DNA of 64,000 bases, from the IMG/VR virus record IMGVR_UViG_3300037485_002668, positions 1 to 64,000 of that record, one strand, 5' to 3'. The notes beneath the pieces are model-generated. The model saw only the letters and a list, made by a program, of their open reading frames with translations, searched no databases and was not told the DNA's origin. The DNA comes from a virus. Position numbers and translations under genes: made by a program. Positions 7,438-15,339 of the stretch are shown here, in pieces. Positions within the stretch are counted from its first letter, which is position 1. Each line of letters opens with the position of its first letter.

Positions 7438-8400
7438 TCAATAAAATGGTTTAGGGATTGGGTCATTAAAAAATTCTTTTTTCCCCCATGTGTCAATGAT
7501 AACTTGGTCCCATTGCTGATATTCAGTAATCGCGTTTTGGGACGAAACGGAATTAAACCACAAGTGCAGTGGATTCGGTAACGTCTGATTGCCTGATAAT
7601 TCAAGTCCCAGGCGGCGAATTAGTTCCAGATCAATAAAATTTTGGGTTACTTTGGGATTAACGCGGGTTAACTCCAAAGTACGTTTTGGCAGCGCCAGAA
7701 TAGGTGCATCAAAATTACTGGCGAACCAAAAGCTGGTTAATACAACATAATGTTTTTCGGGACAGATAAAACAGTTTTCAAGCGAAATATCGTGATGTAC
7801 GATTTCATTATATTGTAAAAAACAGGCTAAATCATAAAGCGAACTGATAACCCAGGCGATAGTCCGAAAATTAACTTTATGATCCCAATGATTGAATGCG
7901 TCCGCCAGCAAAATAGTTTCGGGATCATAGGTGGTAACAACCAGGAGGCCATTTTCACAATTTTCGGCTTTAGTGATTTTGGACAGCCTGGAATCAAATT
8001 CCTGGCGCATAGCAGCATTTACGAATTTTAACGAATTCAATTTATCAATGGCGTTGGCAACCAATATTTTGAATTCAGTCTTGACAAAATAAATGACGTT
8101 GTTTTTGCAAATAAACATTTCCCCAAAATCCAGGACGTTTGTTTTTTGGGGATAAATGATCATTTTTTTACCCGAATCCAGTTTGAATGCCCTGGCGTTT
8201 TCAGGTAAATCCCAAAGTCCGCTGGCAATTAGTTGTTTGGCTTCATTATAAAGCGAATTGATGTGTAAAAATATACTATCATCAATACCGCCATTGGCAT
8301 CCGGGTGCCAAATTTTGCAAAGTTGCCGGTAGTTTTTTTCCAGGTCATTACCGAACAGGACTTTGGGATTTTGAATTTTTAGAATTTCGGCTGCGTTCAT
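7438..8400 (-). CDS. J-domain fused to a kinase-like (probably pseudokinase) domain
   Basis: 320 residues. Residues 1-60 form a J domain with the DnaK-stimulating HPD at 32-34 (KIWHPDANGG). The rest resembles a protein-kinase fold with a catalytic-loop-like HHDISLEN at 202-209. The expected DFG position reads SFWF (223-226), so a magnesium-binding Asp is missing and a pseudokinase is likely. Start and upstream Nudix stop overlap as ATGA, and the vWA gene follows. J domains recruit Hsp70, so the module could hand a client to host DnaK, though this is inference. Confidence 0.78.
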   Translation of the reverse strand: MNAAEILKIQNPKVLFGNDLEKNYRQLCKIWHPDANGGIDDSIFLHINSLYNEAKQLIASGLWDLPENARAFKLDSGKKMIIYPQKTNVLDFGEMFICKNNVIYFVKTEFKILVANAIDKLNSLKFVNAAMRQEFDSRLSKITKAENCENGLLVVTTYDPETILLADAFNHWDHKVNFRTIAWVISSLYDLACFLQYNEIVHHDISLENCFICPEKHYVVLTSFWFASNFDAPILALPKRTLELTRVNPKVTQNFIDLELIRRLGLELSGNQTLPNPLHLWFNSVSSQNAITEYQQWDQVIIDTWGKKEFFNDPIPKPFY

Positions 8401-9002
8401 AATGCGCGTTTTAGGATTAATTGTTTTTCAAGCCATTGAAGTGCAATGATGGTCTTGGCATCACAAATTTCGCCTTGTCGAGCCATATTAAGCGCTTCGG
8501 TTAATGAGAAGTTTTCAATTTTAATATCTTCGTTTTCAGTTACAACGCCGCCGCCATCGTTTTTTTTGTCTTTTAACGTAACGGGGGCTGCGTATAAATA
8601 AATATATTCTGAGCTGCCTCCGGGGGAAACGAAAAAGCTGGAAATATAATACAAGGCTCCGGTCAATTTAAATCCAGATTCTTCAAATACTTCTCGTTCA
8701 GCGCAATCAATAGGAAGTTCATTTTTTCCGACCATGCCGGCAATTGTTTCCAGTACCCATCCACGGTCATGATATGGGCGAGGATCAAATACATGCGCGG
8801 GATAGCGGAATTGTCGCGTTAGCCAGACCTGAGCGGGGTCAGATTGATAAAGCAATACGGCAACGCTGCTGCCACGTTCAAAACACAAGCGCTTGATTTC
8901 GGCGGACATTTGCCCGTTGAATTTTTCGTGTTTCAAAACGGCTTCGTCGATTTTGAAAAAGCCGTCGAACACGCGGGTATTTTTGATGATTTCGACTTTC
9001 AT
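8397..9002 (-). CDS. Nudix hydrolase, ADP-ribose pyrophosphatase-like
   Basis: 201 residues with a full Nudix box from Gly89 (GX5EX7REVFEESGF). It is followed by SPGGSSEYIYLY, where the Pro and SSE pattern resembles NudF-type ADP-sugar pyrophosphatases. These split ADP-ribose to AMP and ribose phosphate. The upstream part QFRYPAHVFDPRPY and ETIAGMVGK also fits that subfamily. Start ATG after CGGAG. It is first in the tight Nudix/J-pseudokinase/vWA trio. A role in ADP-ribose or NAD turnover during infection is inferred. Confidence 0.88.
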   Translation of the reverse strand: MKVEIIKNTRVFDGFFKIDEAVLKHEKFNGQMSAEIKRLCFERGSSVAVLLYQSDPAQVWLTRQFRYPAHVFDPRPYHDRGWVLETIAGMVGKNELPIDCAEREVFEESGFKLTGALYYISSFFVSPGGSSEYIYLYAAPVTLKDKKNDGGGVVTENEDIKIENFSLTEALNMARQGEICDAKTIIALQWLEKQLILKRAL

Positions 9003-9016
9003 GGTGATCTCCGTTT

Positions 9017-9229
9017 TTAAAAATATTGTCCAGGATGCGGACCGTAATGGTCAACTTCCGTCTGTAACAAATCGTTTAATTCTTTAGCTGAGGACAAGAC
9101 GCATTTGGTTAATTGGCCGTGGCTGTTTCTTATATACAAAAGGTCTTGAGATGCGAGTACCGTCGAAACTTGCGAAAGGTCAGTTTCGATTTCCTGGCCG
9201 TCGGTAGTGGTGATTTTAAAGTTAAGCAT
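9017..9229 (-). CDS. small beta-rich hypothetical protein
   Basis: The start is set at MLNFKITT because GGAGC lies 7 nt upstream, giving 70 residues. It has alternating strands (LNFKITTTDGQEI, LLYIRNSHG) and a short helix, ending HPGQYF. No family recognised. It is immediately upstream of the Nudix gene. Confidence 0.55.
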   Translation of the reverse strand: MLNFKITTTDGQEIETDLSQVSTVLASQDLLYIRNSHGQLTKCVLSSAKELNDLLQTEVDHYGPHPGQYF

Positions 9230-9336
9230 GGTTTGTGCTCCGAATAAAAGTTTTTTTGCCATTGCAGGGTGAAATGAAAAAAATCAGTCATTTCGTTTTG
9301 GTCGGCAAAGTCAATTGAATTTTGAACCACCAGCAT
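9130..9336 (-). CDS. possible small gene overlapping its neighbour
   Basis: 68 residues. The ATG has a strong CGGAGGG ribosome binding site about 4 nt upstream. It overlaps the next gene by 100 nt in another frame. The first 45 residues look protein-like, the tail is basic and less convincing. It may be a real overlapping gene or a decayed one. Confidence 0.35.
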   Translation of the reverse strand: MLVVQNSIDFADQNEMTDFFHFTLQWQKNFYSEHKPCLTLKSPLPTARKSKLTFRKFRRYSHLKTFCI

Positions 9337-9359
9337 AATCCCTCCGAAAACAAAGGTGG

Positions 9360-9710
9360 TTAATTGTATTTTAATTCTTTATAAATTGCGGCAATCAAGT
9401 GATAACGTTTTTGTTCATAATAATCTAATTCCACCCACGGTTTAATAAGGGGGCTGGTTTGTAATATAGGATTAAACACTTTGCTATAAGACCAGCCTTC
9501 ATTTTTAAAATGGTCAATCCAGACATCATAATGTGGTATCTGGTCGTACAAATGGAAAAAGGTCATTCCTAAAATATAAAATGATGATTCACCTGGATAT
9601 TTTGACCAGTCTATCTGTGAATAATCCTGGCAAAATGACCGATTGAAAGCGCGTACCGCCTCGTAACAGATACTGGCGATATAGATTAGTGATTGGGGAA
9701 TATCAGACAT
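9360..9710 (-). CDS. hypothetical protein
   Basis: 116 residues when started at MSDIPQSL, just after the upstream stop. An in-frame upstream ATG at 9749 would overlap that gene. The protein is aromatic-rich (YHLIAAIYKEL and FFHLYDQIPHYDVW) and probably helical. No family recognised. Confidence 0.55.
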   Translation of the reverse strand: MSDIPQSLIYIASICYEAVRAFNRSFCQDYSQIDWSKYPGESSFYILGMTFFHLYDQIPHYDVWIDHFKNEGWSYSKVFNPILQTSPLIKPWVELDYYEQKRYHLIAAIYKELKYN

Positions 9711-9714
9711 TTGT

Positions 9715-9936
9715 TTATAACCAGTCGTAAGTTTTCTCAAAGATTGCACGGTCGCAAATATAAAGTTCGTTATCCACTCCTTGCATTAAATAATCGCCAG
9801 TTTTGCCTTGTTTATAATTGCCTTCCAGCGCTTTAACCCGGAATTCTTCGTGGACTTGCTTGGCGTGGATAATAATTGGTTTTTTTCGACAGGGGTGTAA
9901 GCCGTCGACGTTTTCGAAGGTTTCGTAAGTTTTCAT
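9715..9936 (-). CDS. small conserved phage protein
   Basis: 73 residues starting at MKTYETF after GAGGAAC. The C-terminal pattern GDYLMQGVDNELYICDRAIF followed by EKTYDWL recurs in small phage and plasmid proteins that share a G-D-x-hh-x-G-V, Y-x-C and I-F-x-x-T-Y signature. No biochemical role is known to me. It sits with similar small genes at the head of this operon. Confidence 0.6.
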   Translation of the reverse strand: MKTYETFENVDGLHPCRKKPIIIHAKQVHEEFRVKALEGNYKQGKTGDYLMQGVDNELYICDRAIFEKTYDWL

Positions 9937-9967
9937 AAAATGTTCCTCGATATAAAGGGTTAATTGG

Positions 9968-10240
9968 TTAGACAATGCGCCAGACGCGTGTACCAATTTT
10001 ACCGGTAGTTTCGTCCAGGGCGTGAATGCCAAAGAATTTCTTTGGTTTCAGCCGTTTACTCATGGCGGAAATTGCAGTTGGCGATATTTTGTAATCGGGG
10101 TTACCATCCACCACGAAAAATGAATCGCCTACCTCCATTTGTTCAATGGGGTATTTTTTTAATCGATATGATTTCCAATCGGGAACCGGGATACCTTTGT
10201 CAATTGGTACCGGTTTGAATGGTTTTTTTTCTTTAGCCAT
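9968..10240 (-). CDS. small conserved phage protein
   Basis: 90 residues. The layout is a Pro/Lys-rich start, IPVPDWKSYR, YPIEQMEVGDSFFV, a basic helix and C-terminal TRVWRIV. This matches a common small phage family with a YP..M.VGDSF core and a final RVWR. The function is not known. ATG follows AGGAG at 10 nt. Confidence 0.65.
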   Translation of the reverse strand: MAKEKKPFKPVPIDKGIPVPDWKSYRLKKYPIEQMEVGDSFFVVDGNPDYKISPTAISAMSKRLKPKKFFGIHALDETTGKIGTRVWRIV

Positions 10241-10253
10241 GACGGGGTTGCTC

Positions 10254-10646
10254 CTAAATTATTTTATTAATGAAATATCTATTTTCGGTTTTCCAATAAT
10301 TCGGAATACCGATTTCAGTGTTAACAACTTCCAGATAACCAGACTGGGTTGGTTCCAGGTTAAATTTTTCAATTAAGACCGATTTTACCAGGTGCCAGTT
10401 TTCCAGGCAGATATAAAAATTGGTTACGTCAACGCTGCCAAGTTCGGTATAAATGGCAGCGCCTAATTCCCACGCAAAAAGCATGGGGGGATCGCTAAAT
10501 CGGTCTAGTCTTACCGGGTTGTCTTCAAATTTACCCCAATAATAGATATTGCCGATTTTTTGATAGACCTCCCGGATTGCCAGAATGGTTTTTAGATATT
10601 TTTTATAAAAGGCGGCTTTATATTTTTGATATTCAGTATTTGTCAT
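10254..10646 (-). CDS. hypothetical protein, first gene of operon
   Basis: 130 residues, mixed helical and aromatic sequence with no recognised motif. It is the first gene after the minus promoter at 10747-10775. The ATG is preceded by a GGTGAT element rather than a strong ribosome binding site. Confidence 0.55.
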   Translation of the reverse strand: MTNTEYQKYKAAFYKKYLKTILAIREVYQKIGNIYYWGKFEDNPVRLDRFSDPPMLFAWELGAAIYTELGSVDVTNFYICLENWHLVKSVLIEKFNLEPTQSGYLEVVNTEIGIPNYWKTENRYFINKII

Positions 10647-10746
10647 GTATCACCATAAATAAAATTCGTTGGGGCTGTTCACATTTCGGGTACCATACAG
10701 CCCCAACGGTGTATTTAAAAAGGAGAGGAGAATGAATACGGCGGTC

Positions 10747-10775
10747 AATATATAAAAATTTTTTGACTTTGTCAA
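10747..10775 (-). promoter_or_regulatory. promoter of the 10646-3996 operon
   Basis: TTGACA, 17 bp and TATATT on the minus strand, back to back with the plus promoter at 10808. The divergent pair sits in a 219-bp AT-rich intergenic region with no gene. Confidence 0.82.
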
Positions 10776-10807
10776 GAGAAATTTTGCAAAAATTTTTAAA
10801 AAAAGGG

Positions 10808-10836
10808 TTGACTTGAAAAATATTTTTACGTATATT
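10808..10836 (+). promoter_or_regulatory. promoter of the Ro/JAB/ThiF operon
   Basis: TTGACT, 17 bp and TATATT with TTTTACG directly before the -10. The first gene's AGGAGGT and ATG lie 20-30 bp downstream. Confidence 0.85.
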
Positions 10837-10865
10837 CAAGGCTTCATTTAAATAGGAGGTAAGTC

Positions 10866-11150
10866 ATGAAATTTGATCCCACAAAATTTAATGCAATAGC
10901 TGAGGCAGCATTTCAGGATAGCTGGTGTGCCATTTGTGGTAAAAATGCCGTTGATGCCGGTTGGGATATTGATATGGTGAAAACGTTTCAAAATATAACC
11001 CGGCTTTTCTTTTCGCATGGGATGGCGTTTTTGGTTGATTATATGCACAAAGAGAAAGGGAACCCTTTTATTGCATTAAATGGTGAAGTATTGAGCAAGG
11101 AAAATTTAATTGATTTATTTACACAATATTTTGAGGTCACGAAAAATTAA
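10866..11150 (+). CDS. hypothetical protein, leader gene of the Ro operon
   Basis: 94 residues, ATG 5 nt after AGGAGGT, the strongest binding site in the region. It contains one CAIC pair near residue 20 and a helical remainder. No family recognised. Its position first after the promoter implies high expression. Confidence 0.65.
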   Translation: MKFDPTKFNAIAEAAFQDSWCAICGKNAVDAGWDIDMVKTFQNITRLFFSHGMAFLVDYMHKEKGNPFIALNGEVLSKENLIDLFTQYFEVTKN

Positions 11151-11164
11151 ACAAAGGAAAGTAC

Positions 11165-11434
11165 ATGTTAAAATTGACAGTCGTAATTGACGGTGAAAAT
11201 CGGGTTTATGAAGAAACGGCTTTGCAATTGCAGGGCATAAACCTGGATTTGCCGGCGGAAGAAATTCTGGCTAAGCTGGAAAGTTGGCTGCAAGAAGAAA
11301 ATAAATCGCTGAAGGAAAACGGAGCGTTTCTGTATAAGGTAAGCAAGGACGCGGGTCAGGAAACGATTGTTGTTTATCCGAATTCGGAAGCGGCGGCGGA
11401 AGAGGGCTTTGAAAAGTTTGTTGCCGAAATATAA
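11165..11434 (+). CDS. small acidic protein, unassigned
   Basis: 89 residues with a beta hairpin start (LKLTVVIDGENRVYEE), a long helix (AEEILAKLESWLQEENKSL), then strands. The beta-beta-alpha order is compatible with a beta-grasp (ubiquitin-like) fold, which would suit the JAMM and ThiF genes downstream. There is no C-terminal Gly-Gly and the match is not strong enough to claim. ATG follows AAAGGA. Confidence 0.6.
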   Translation: MLKLTVVIDGENRVYEETALQLQGINLDLPAEEILAKLESWLQEENKSLKENGAFLYKVSKDAGQETIVVYPNSEAAAEEGFEKFVAEI

Positions 11435-11452
11435 ACTGCGAATCGGAAATTT

Positions 11453-11614
11453 ATGAATGACCACGCCGAGGTGATAAATGCTTATTCAAAAGTATTCCCG
11501 CTGAATGAACTTCGGCCTTTGCTCGATTTATTTTTTACGGGTGGGGCGCGGTTTGGCTGGTCGTCGGCCTTGGATGAAGTTGAAAAAAGGTTAACTCAAA
11601 AAAAGGATAATTAA
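11453..11614 (+). CDS. small hypothetical protein
   Basis: 53 residues, MNDHAEVINAYSKVFPLNEL through a C-terminal DEVEKRLTQKKDN. The composition is coding-like, and a CGGAAA element precedes the ATG. It fits exactly between its neighbours in the operon. No family recognised. Confidence 0.5.
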   Translation: MNDHAEVINAYSKVFPLNELRPLLDLFFTGGARFGWSSALDEVEKRLTQKKDN

Positions 11615-11617
11615 ATT

Positions 11618-11842
11618 ATGTTATTTAAGGGATATAACGTAATTTGTTTTTTATTTGGGCATAAGGTTAAATATAACGATTCTGGGTTTGATGTTTGTAT
11701 TAGATGCAACGCGCATGAGTTTTATGATATGAACAAATACAAATTGGCTGGATATTTATTGCGGCCTTACTGGAAGTTGATATTAATCTATAAAAATATT
11801 AAAAGCTATTTTCGTACAAAATATGGCGGATATCCATTTTAG
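11618..11842 (+). CDS. small putative zinc protein
   Basis: 74 residues, start 3 nt after the previous stop with AAAGGAT upstream. CFLFGHK and CIRCNAHEF give a C-x4-H, C-x2-C-x2-H arrangement that could bind one zinc. The C-terminal half is aromatic and basic. Function unknown. Confidence 0.55.
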   Translation: MLFKGYNVICFLFGHKVKYNDSGFDVCIRCNAHEFYDMNKYKLAGYLLRPYWKLILIYKNIKSYFRTKYGGYPF

Positions 11843-11854
11843 AAAGGCAGTGAC

Positions 11855-12109
11855 TTGAATAAAACGGATTTAATCAGCACAATAAACGATATAATTTTAG
11901 CTCAACTTTTTTTGGTGATATTTTTAAAATATAATGATTATCAACTATTAAATTGGTTAAATCGTTATTTTCATCATTTTTTGTGGCATCTAATATTGGT
12001 ACTAATAATTGTTTTGTTATTAGATATTTTTGGAATATCATACGAAATTAAGCTGATTTTAATGTATATTTGTTCAGCGTTGTTGATTGAATATAGAAAA
12101 AACGAATAA
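11855..12109 (+). CDS. membrane protein with TTG start
   Basis: 84 residues from a TTG preceded by AAAGG at 6 nt. Three hydrophobic segments are visible (IILAQLFLVIFLKY, FLWHLILVLIIVLLLDIFGI, LILMYICSALLI). It lies just upstream of the Ro-like gene. No family recognised. Confidence 0.55.
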   Translation: MNKTDLISTINDIILAQLFLVIFLKYNDYQLLNWLNRYFHHFLWHLILVLIIVLLLDIFGISYEIKLILMYICSALLIEYRKNE

Positions 12110-12142
12110 AAAACAGAAACATTAAATTTTAAAGAGGTAAAT

Positions 12143-13654
12143 ATGGAAACCTTACTTGCCGAGGGGCAGTTGCAGGTATTTAACCTGCTCAAAAATGGGT
12201 GCCAGCATTTGTGGCATCGGGGGAAACCAGATCAAGCGAAAATTGAGGGGGTCTTAAAAGAATTTTATCCGTTAACGTTTCAAGACCCAAATTTCCTGGC
12301 GCACTTGGCCTGTTGGTCGTTGCGGCAGGATATGAAAGATCTGAAAGTAATTTCGATTTACCTGAATTTTTTGTCTTCAGCCGACGGGACGGCGTTTGAC
12401 CGGGAGGCTAATTTGTTCCGGCCGAATTTGCGGATTGTAAGTTCGGCGGCGGTGCAAAAGTTGGACGTGCCTTTGACCCTGCGGGTGCTGCAATTGGGAA
12501 AAACCAAATATGAAATTCAGCCAGGGGTAAAAAGTACGCATTGTCCCGTGACGTTACGGACAGCAGTTGGGAAATACCTGGCGTATCGGCAGCATTTACC
12601 GGCAACGTTAGCGGGAATCAAGGCGCAGGGCTTGCGCAAAAAGTATCTGGCAATTTATCGGGCGTTGCATCGGCGGGTACCGGCTGAAGTTTTGGCGGCA
12701 TTCAAGGCGGATACCTTAATTGAAAAGTTCGGGGGGACGTCAGAAGAAATTGTAAGCCAGATTGAAAAAACGGCCAAATCGGTGCCGGTAATTTTATCAA
12801 TGCTGGAAAAATCGGCCATTAGCCCATTGGTGGCGGTGGCGCTGCTGGAACGGTGCACGCCAAAACAGGTCGTGGTTTATCAGGCTTTGTTTGAGGAACT
12901 GGGGCTGCTGGCGGTACCGGAAGTGGCGGAAATATTTGCGGCAAAAGCGGCCATGGCGGGGGCCAGCGTGGATCGCTTAAAAGTCAAGGGCGTACCGGCC
13001 ACGGAACAATTAAAACAGGAAATCCAGGCGCAGGCGCATAAGGCGGCGGTCGGGTCGGTTGGCAAAGTGTATCTGCATTTGGACGTTTCGGGTTCCATGC
13101 GAACGTCGATTGACTGGGCCAAGAAATACACGGCAAAAATTGCGGCGGCCATTCAAGACCCGGCGAATAATCTAAAGATTGGGACGTTTCAGACGATTGG
13201 ACAGGAATTGCCGGCACCGGGTGGTTATACCCAGGCGCATTTTGAAAAGTTATTTTTTGGCGTCAATAGTTTTGGCGGAACGATGTGCCACGCGTTATGG
13301 GAGAAATCCCGGACGTGGGGGGCGGACGTGGACGTATTTGTTACCGACCAAAAGCATAATGACGGAACAGCGGAAAGCAGTCCCGGCTACATTCAGGATT
13401 TGGCGGATCATTTTGCTAAATTTTCCAGACCCAAGGCGGTGGTGATTGTGAACGTCGGGGTGCATACCTCAATTTTAAGACAGGCGTTTGAACGGGTGGG
13501 GGTACCCGTGACGGAAATTTTGGGGTCGGATTTGGAAAAGTCACAAGGGATTGGGGAGGTGCTGAGGACGGCACTGAAGGGGTCGCTGGCGATAGTTGAG
13601 GAAATTATGGCGACGCCGTTGGTTGAATTGCCAAAATGGTGGTGGGCGGTATAA
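12143..13654 (+). CDS. Ro60-like protein (TROVE plus vWA)
   Basis: 503 residues. Residues ~1-300 are helical repeats resembling the TROVE ring that binds the ends of misfolded RNAs and Y RNAs. Characteristic stretches are FLAHLACWSLRQ and LRTAVGKYLAYRQ followed by LRKKYLAIYRALH. Residues ~305-500 are a vWA domain with MIDAS DVSGSM at 314-319, then FGGTMCHALW and ADVDVFVTDQKHNDG, close to the GGTDCSLPMIW and ADVFIVFTDN pattern of human Ro60. Bacterial Ro (Rsr) works with Y RNAs in RNA quality control, and some phages carry a copy. Two tRNA-like RNAs lie at the end of this operon. Start ATG after AGAGGT. Confidence 0.85.
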   Translation: METLLAEGQLQVFNLLKNGCQHLWHRGKPDQAKIEGVLKEFYPLTFQDPNFLAHLACWSLRQDMKDLKVISIYLNFLSSADGTAFDREANLFRPNLRIVSSAAVQKLDVPLTLRVLQLGKTKYEIQPGVKSTHCPVTLRTAVGKYLAYRQHLPATLAGIKAQGLRKKYLAIYRALHRRVPAEVLAAFKADTLIEKFGGTSEEIVSQIEKTAKSVPVILSMLEKSAISPLVAVALLERCTPKQVVVYQALFEELGLLAVPEVAEIFAAKAAMAGASVDRLKVKGVPATEQLKQEIQAQAHKAAVGSVGKVYLHLDVSGSMRTSIDWAKKYTAKIAAAIQDPANNLKIGTFQTIGQELPAPGGYTQAHFEKLFFGVNSFGGTMCHALWEKSRTWGADVDVFVTDQKHNDGTAESSPGYIQDLADHFAKFSRPKAVVIVNVGVHTSILRQAFERVGVPVTEILGSDLEKSQGIGEVLRTALKGSLAIVEEIMATPLVELPKWWWAV

Positions 13655-13655
13655 G

Positions 13656-13883
13656 ATGAAATCACTTCCAAAAATAGATTATGATGAACAATTGGTTAAC
13701 AAGCTTGAAATTCAGCTTTTAAGAAGTAGGATTTCGGTTTTAGCGCATTTCATTAAATTGTTGCGGGATGATGCGCTGACCGTAGAAAACAAGCATACGA
13801 TTTTGAATGCGTTATGTGATTTTTTTGAAATTCCAAAGGAGGTGGGGGATAGGAAATATCCTACTTGCGAGGAAAAGGAATAA
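13656..13883 (+). CDS. small helical hypothetical protein
   Basis: 75 residues from MKSLPKID, starting 1 nt after the Ro-like stop. This start is preferred over one inside the Ro gene. Mostly helical (LEIQLLRSRISVLAHFIKLL). No family recognised. Confidence 0.6.
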   Translation: MKSLPKIDYDEQLVNKLEIQLLRSRISVLAHFIKLLRDDALTVENKHTILNALCDFFEIPKEVGDRKYPTCEEKE

Positions 13884-13887
13884 TTAA

Positions 13888-14109
13888 ATGGAAGTTATTG
13901 CCATAAATTTTTGTTTAGGGGCGTATTTTTTAATTTTTGCAATATATAATTTAGAATTGGCATTGAACCATGACAAAAGATATGAACTTTTTACGTATGG
14001 TGTAGCTATTTTATCGGTATTGTGCAGTCTTTTGTTTTTTTATTTGTCAATTAGCGGAATTGTTCAAAAACTTGATTTGATATTGTTAAAATTAAACGGG
14101 CTGAATTAA
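13888..14109 (+). CDS. small two-segment membrane protein
   Basis: 73 residues with two membrane helices (IAINFCLGAYFLIFAIYNLE and LFTYGVAILSVLCSLLFFYL) and a short polar tail. ATG after AAAGGA. Function unknown. Confidence 0.6.
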   Translation: MEVIAINFCLGAYFLIFAIYNLELALNHDKRYELFTYGVAILSVLCSLLFFYLSISGIVQKLDLILLKLNGLN

Positions 14110-14937
14110 TTGAATGCTAAAATTCAAAATATTTTGGCGGCGCAAAAAGAGGCGATTGTGCCTGTCTGGAAAGGCGTTTTTTCCCATCGGCAGCGAAAAT
14201 TTAAAGTCGATTGGAATGACGGCTGGTACTGGGTGAAATACGCGGACGCGGGTATCCTGGAAGCCAGAAAACTGTCATTGTTGGAAATTCAGATGGTCAG
14301 CCAGAAATGGAAATGCTACCTGGGGTATCTGGTCAATAACGGCTTTTATTTTGCGCAGCCGGCACAGGAAAAAGAATTCAATCGGGCAAAAGCTGACGTT
14401 TCGGCGGTATTTCGGTCATATCCCGTGCGTTTCTGGCAGGGGCTGGATACCTGGCAGGAAGTGCGGGTTTGTGAACGGGATGGCGATCTATATTTCGTTC
14501 AGACTGAAATGCCGTCGGCTTTATTTTTGCAGGTATACGGACGTTACCAGAATCAAGAGCGGATTGACAGTATTCCAGGTTTGACGCCGGCGTTGCGGAA
14601 TTTGTTTTGGGTTACCTGTTTGCAGGATCAATTTTTACAGGAACAGGCGGAACAATCGGCGCGGGAACGATTTAGTCAGACGCTGGAAGGGCGAATTCGA
14701 AACGCGCTGGAATTGGGCGGCGCGGAGTATATTTCGCATCGGCAGGTGGGTCAGCGGTTGAATGTATTTTGGCGGGTCGGGGGTGTGCAATTTGATTCGG
14801 TGGTGGATTTGAATTTGCGGGGGGTGGAATTGGGCTTTTGTTTATCGGGGGAGGATCAAAAGCATACGTTGGTTAGTGCGCCGATTTTGGCGCGGGAATA
14901 TATTCAAAACGATGAATTGGTGATTTTACGGAGGTAA
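14110..14937 (+). CDS. hypothetical protein of the JAMM/ThiF cluster
   Basis: 275 residues, probably from a TTG 1 nt after the upstream stop. Trp/Gln-rich N-terminal region (WNDGWYWVKYADAG), a central alpha/beta part and a C-terminal strand-rich region ending LAREYIQNDELVILRR. The stop is immediately followed by the JAMM gene ATG, so they are co-translated. An E2-like role would fit the position, but no E2 signature (His-Pro-Asn with catalytic Cys) is visible, and I do not recognise the family. Confidence 0.65.
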   Translation: MNAKIQNILAAQKEAIVPVWKGVFSHRQRKFKVDWNDGWYWVKYADAGILEARKLSLLEIQMVSQKWKCYLGYLVNNGFYFAQPAQEKEFNRAKADVSAVFRSYPVRFWQGLDTWQEVRVCERDGDLYFVQTEMPSALFLQVYGRYQNQERIDSIPGLTPALRNLFWVTCLQDQFLQEQAEQSARERFSQTLEGRIRNALELGGAEYISHRQVGQRLNVFWRVGGVQFDSVVDLNLRGVELGFCLSGEDQKHTLVSAPILAREYIQNDELVILRR

Positions 14938-15330
14938 ATGAACGCTTTAAAATTCATTCGGGAATCCGGGGCGGTGATAATTGACGGGTACGTTATTCAG
15001 GTCAAAGTAGGGACGGAACTGAACGTGGAATTTGACTTTATGGCGGCCTGGGAAATTATTAAATGTTTACCGAAACAGTTTAGAATGCTGCGATTAATTC
15101 ATGTGCACCCGGATGGTATACAGGAACCCTCCCGTCAGGATTGGCTAGTACTGAAAGCCTGGCAAAGGGCTTTGGGGTCAAAATTTATGGTTACCATGGA
15201 AATCTTGACCGTGGATGGGGTGCGGACGTTTGCACCTGAAGGTAAAGAGGTGAATTCGGCTTTTAGTAATGAAATTTTTGAACTTTTAATTGATTTGAGT
15301 TATTTGCGCAGGGATTGTTATTGGTTATAA
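14938..15330 (+). CDS. JAB/MPN (JAMM) metalloprotease-like protein
   Basis: 130 residues with a complete JAMM zinc motif, HVHPDGIQEPSRQD: His55 and His57, then Ser65 and Asp68 in the exact H-x-H-x7-S-x2-D spacing. Prokaryotic JAB proteins remove ubiquitin-like tags or process their C-termini, usually beside E1-like ThiF genes, as here. A likely active-site Glu is in the preceding strands (VEFDF). ATG directly follows GGAGGTAA. The substrate is unknown, since no clear ubiquitin-like protein is encoded nearby. Confidence 0.82.
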   Translation: MNALKFIRESGAVIIDGYVIQVKVGTELNVEFDFMAAWEIIKCLPKQFRMLRLIHVHPDGIQEPSRQDWLVLKAWQRALGSKFMVTMEILTVDGVRTFAPEGKEVNSAFSNEIFELLIDLSYLRRDCYWL

Positions 15331-15339
15331 GGAGAAGAC

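Noticed and set aside
11165-11434. Ubiquitin-like protein for the JAMM/ThiF pair
   Set aside because: The strand-helix order is compatible, but there is no Gly-Gly end and no convincing beta-grasp signature by eye.
14110-14937. E2-like conjugating enzyme
   Set aside because: No His-Pro-Asn with a downstream catalytic Cys, and the length and composition do not match prokaryotic E2 families I can recall.
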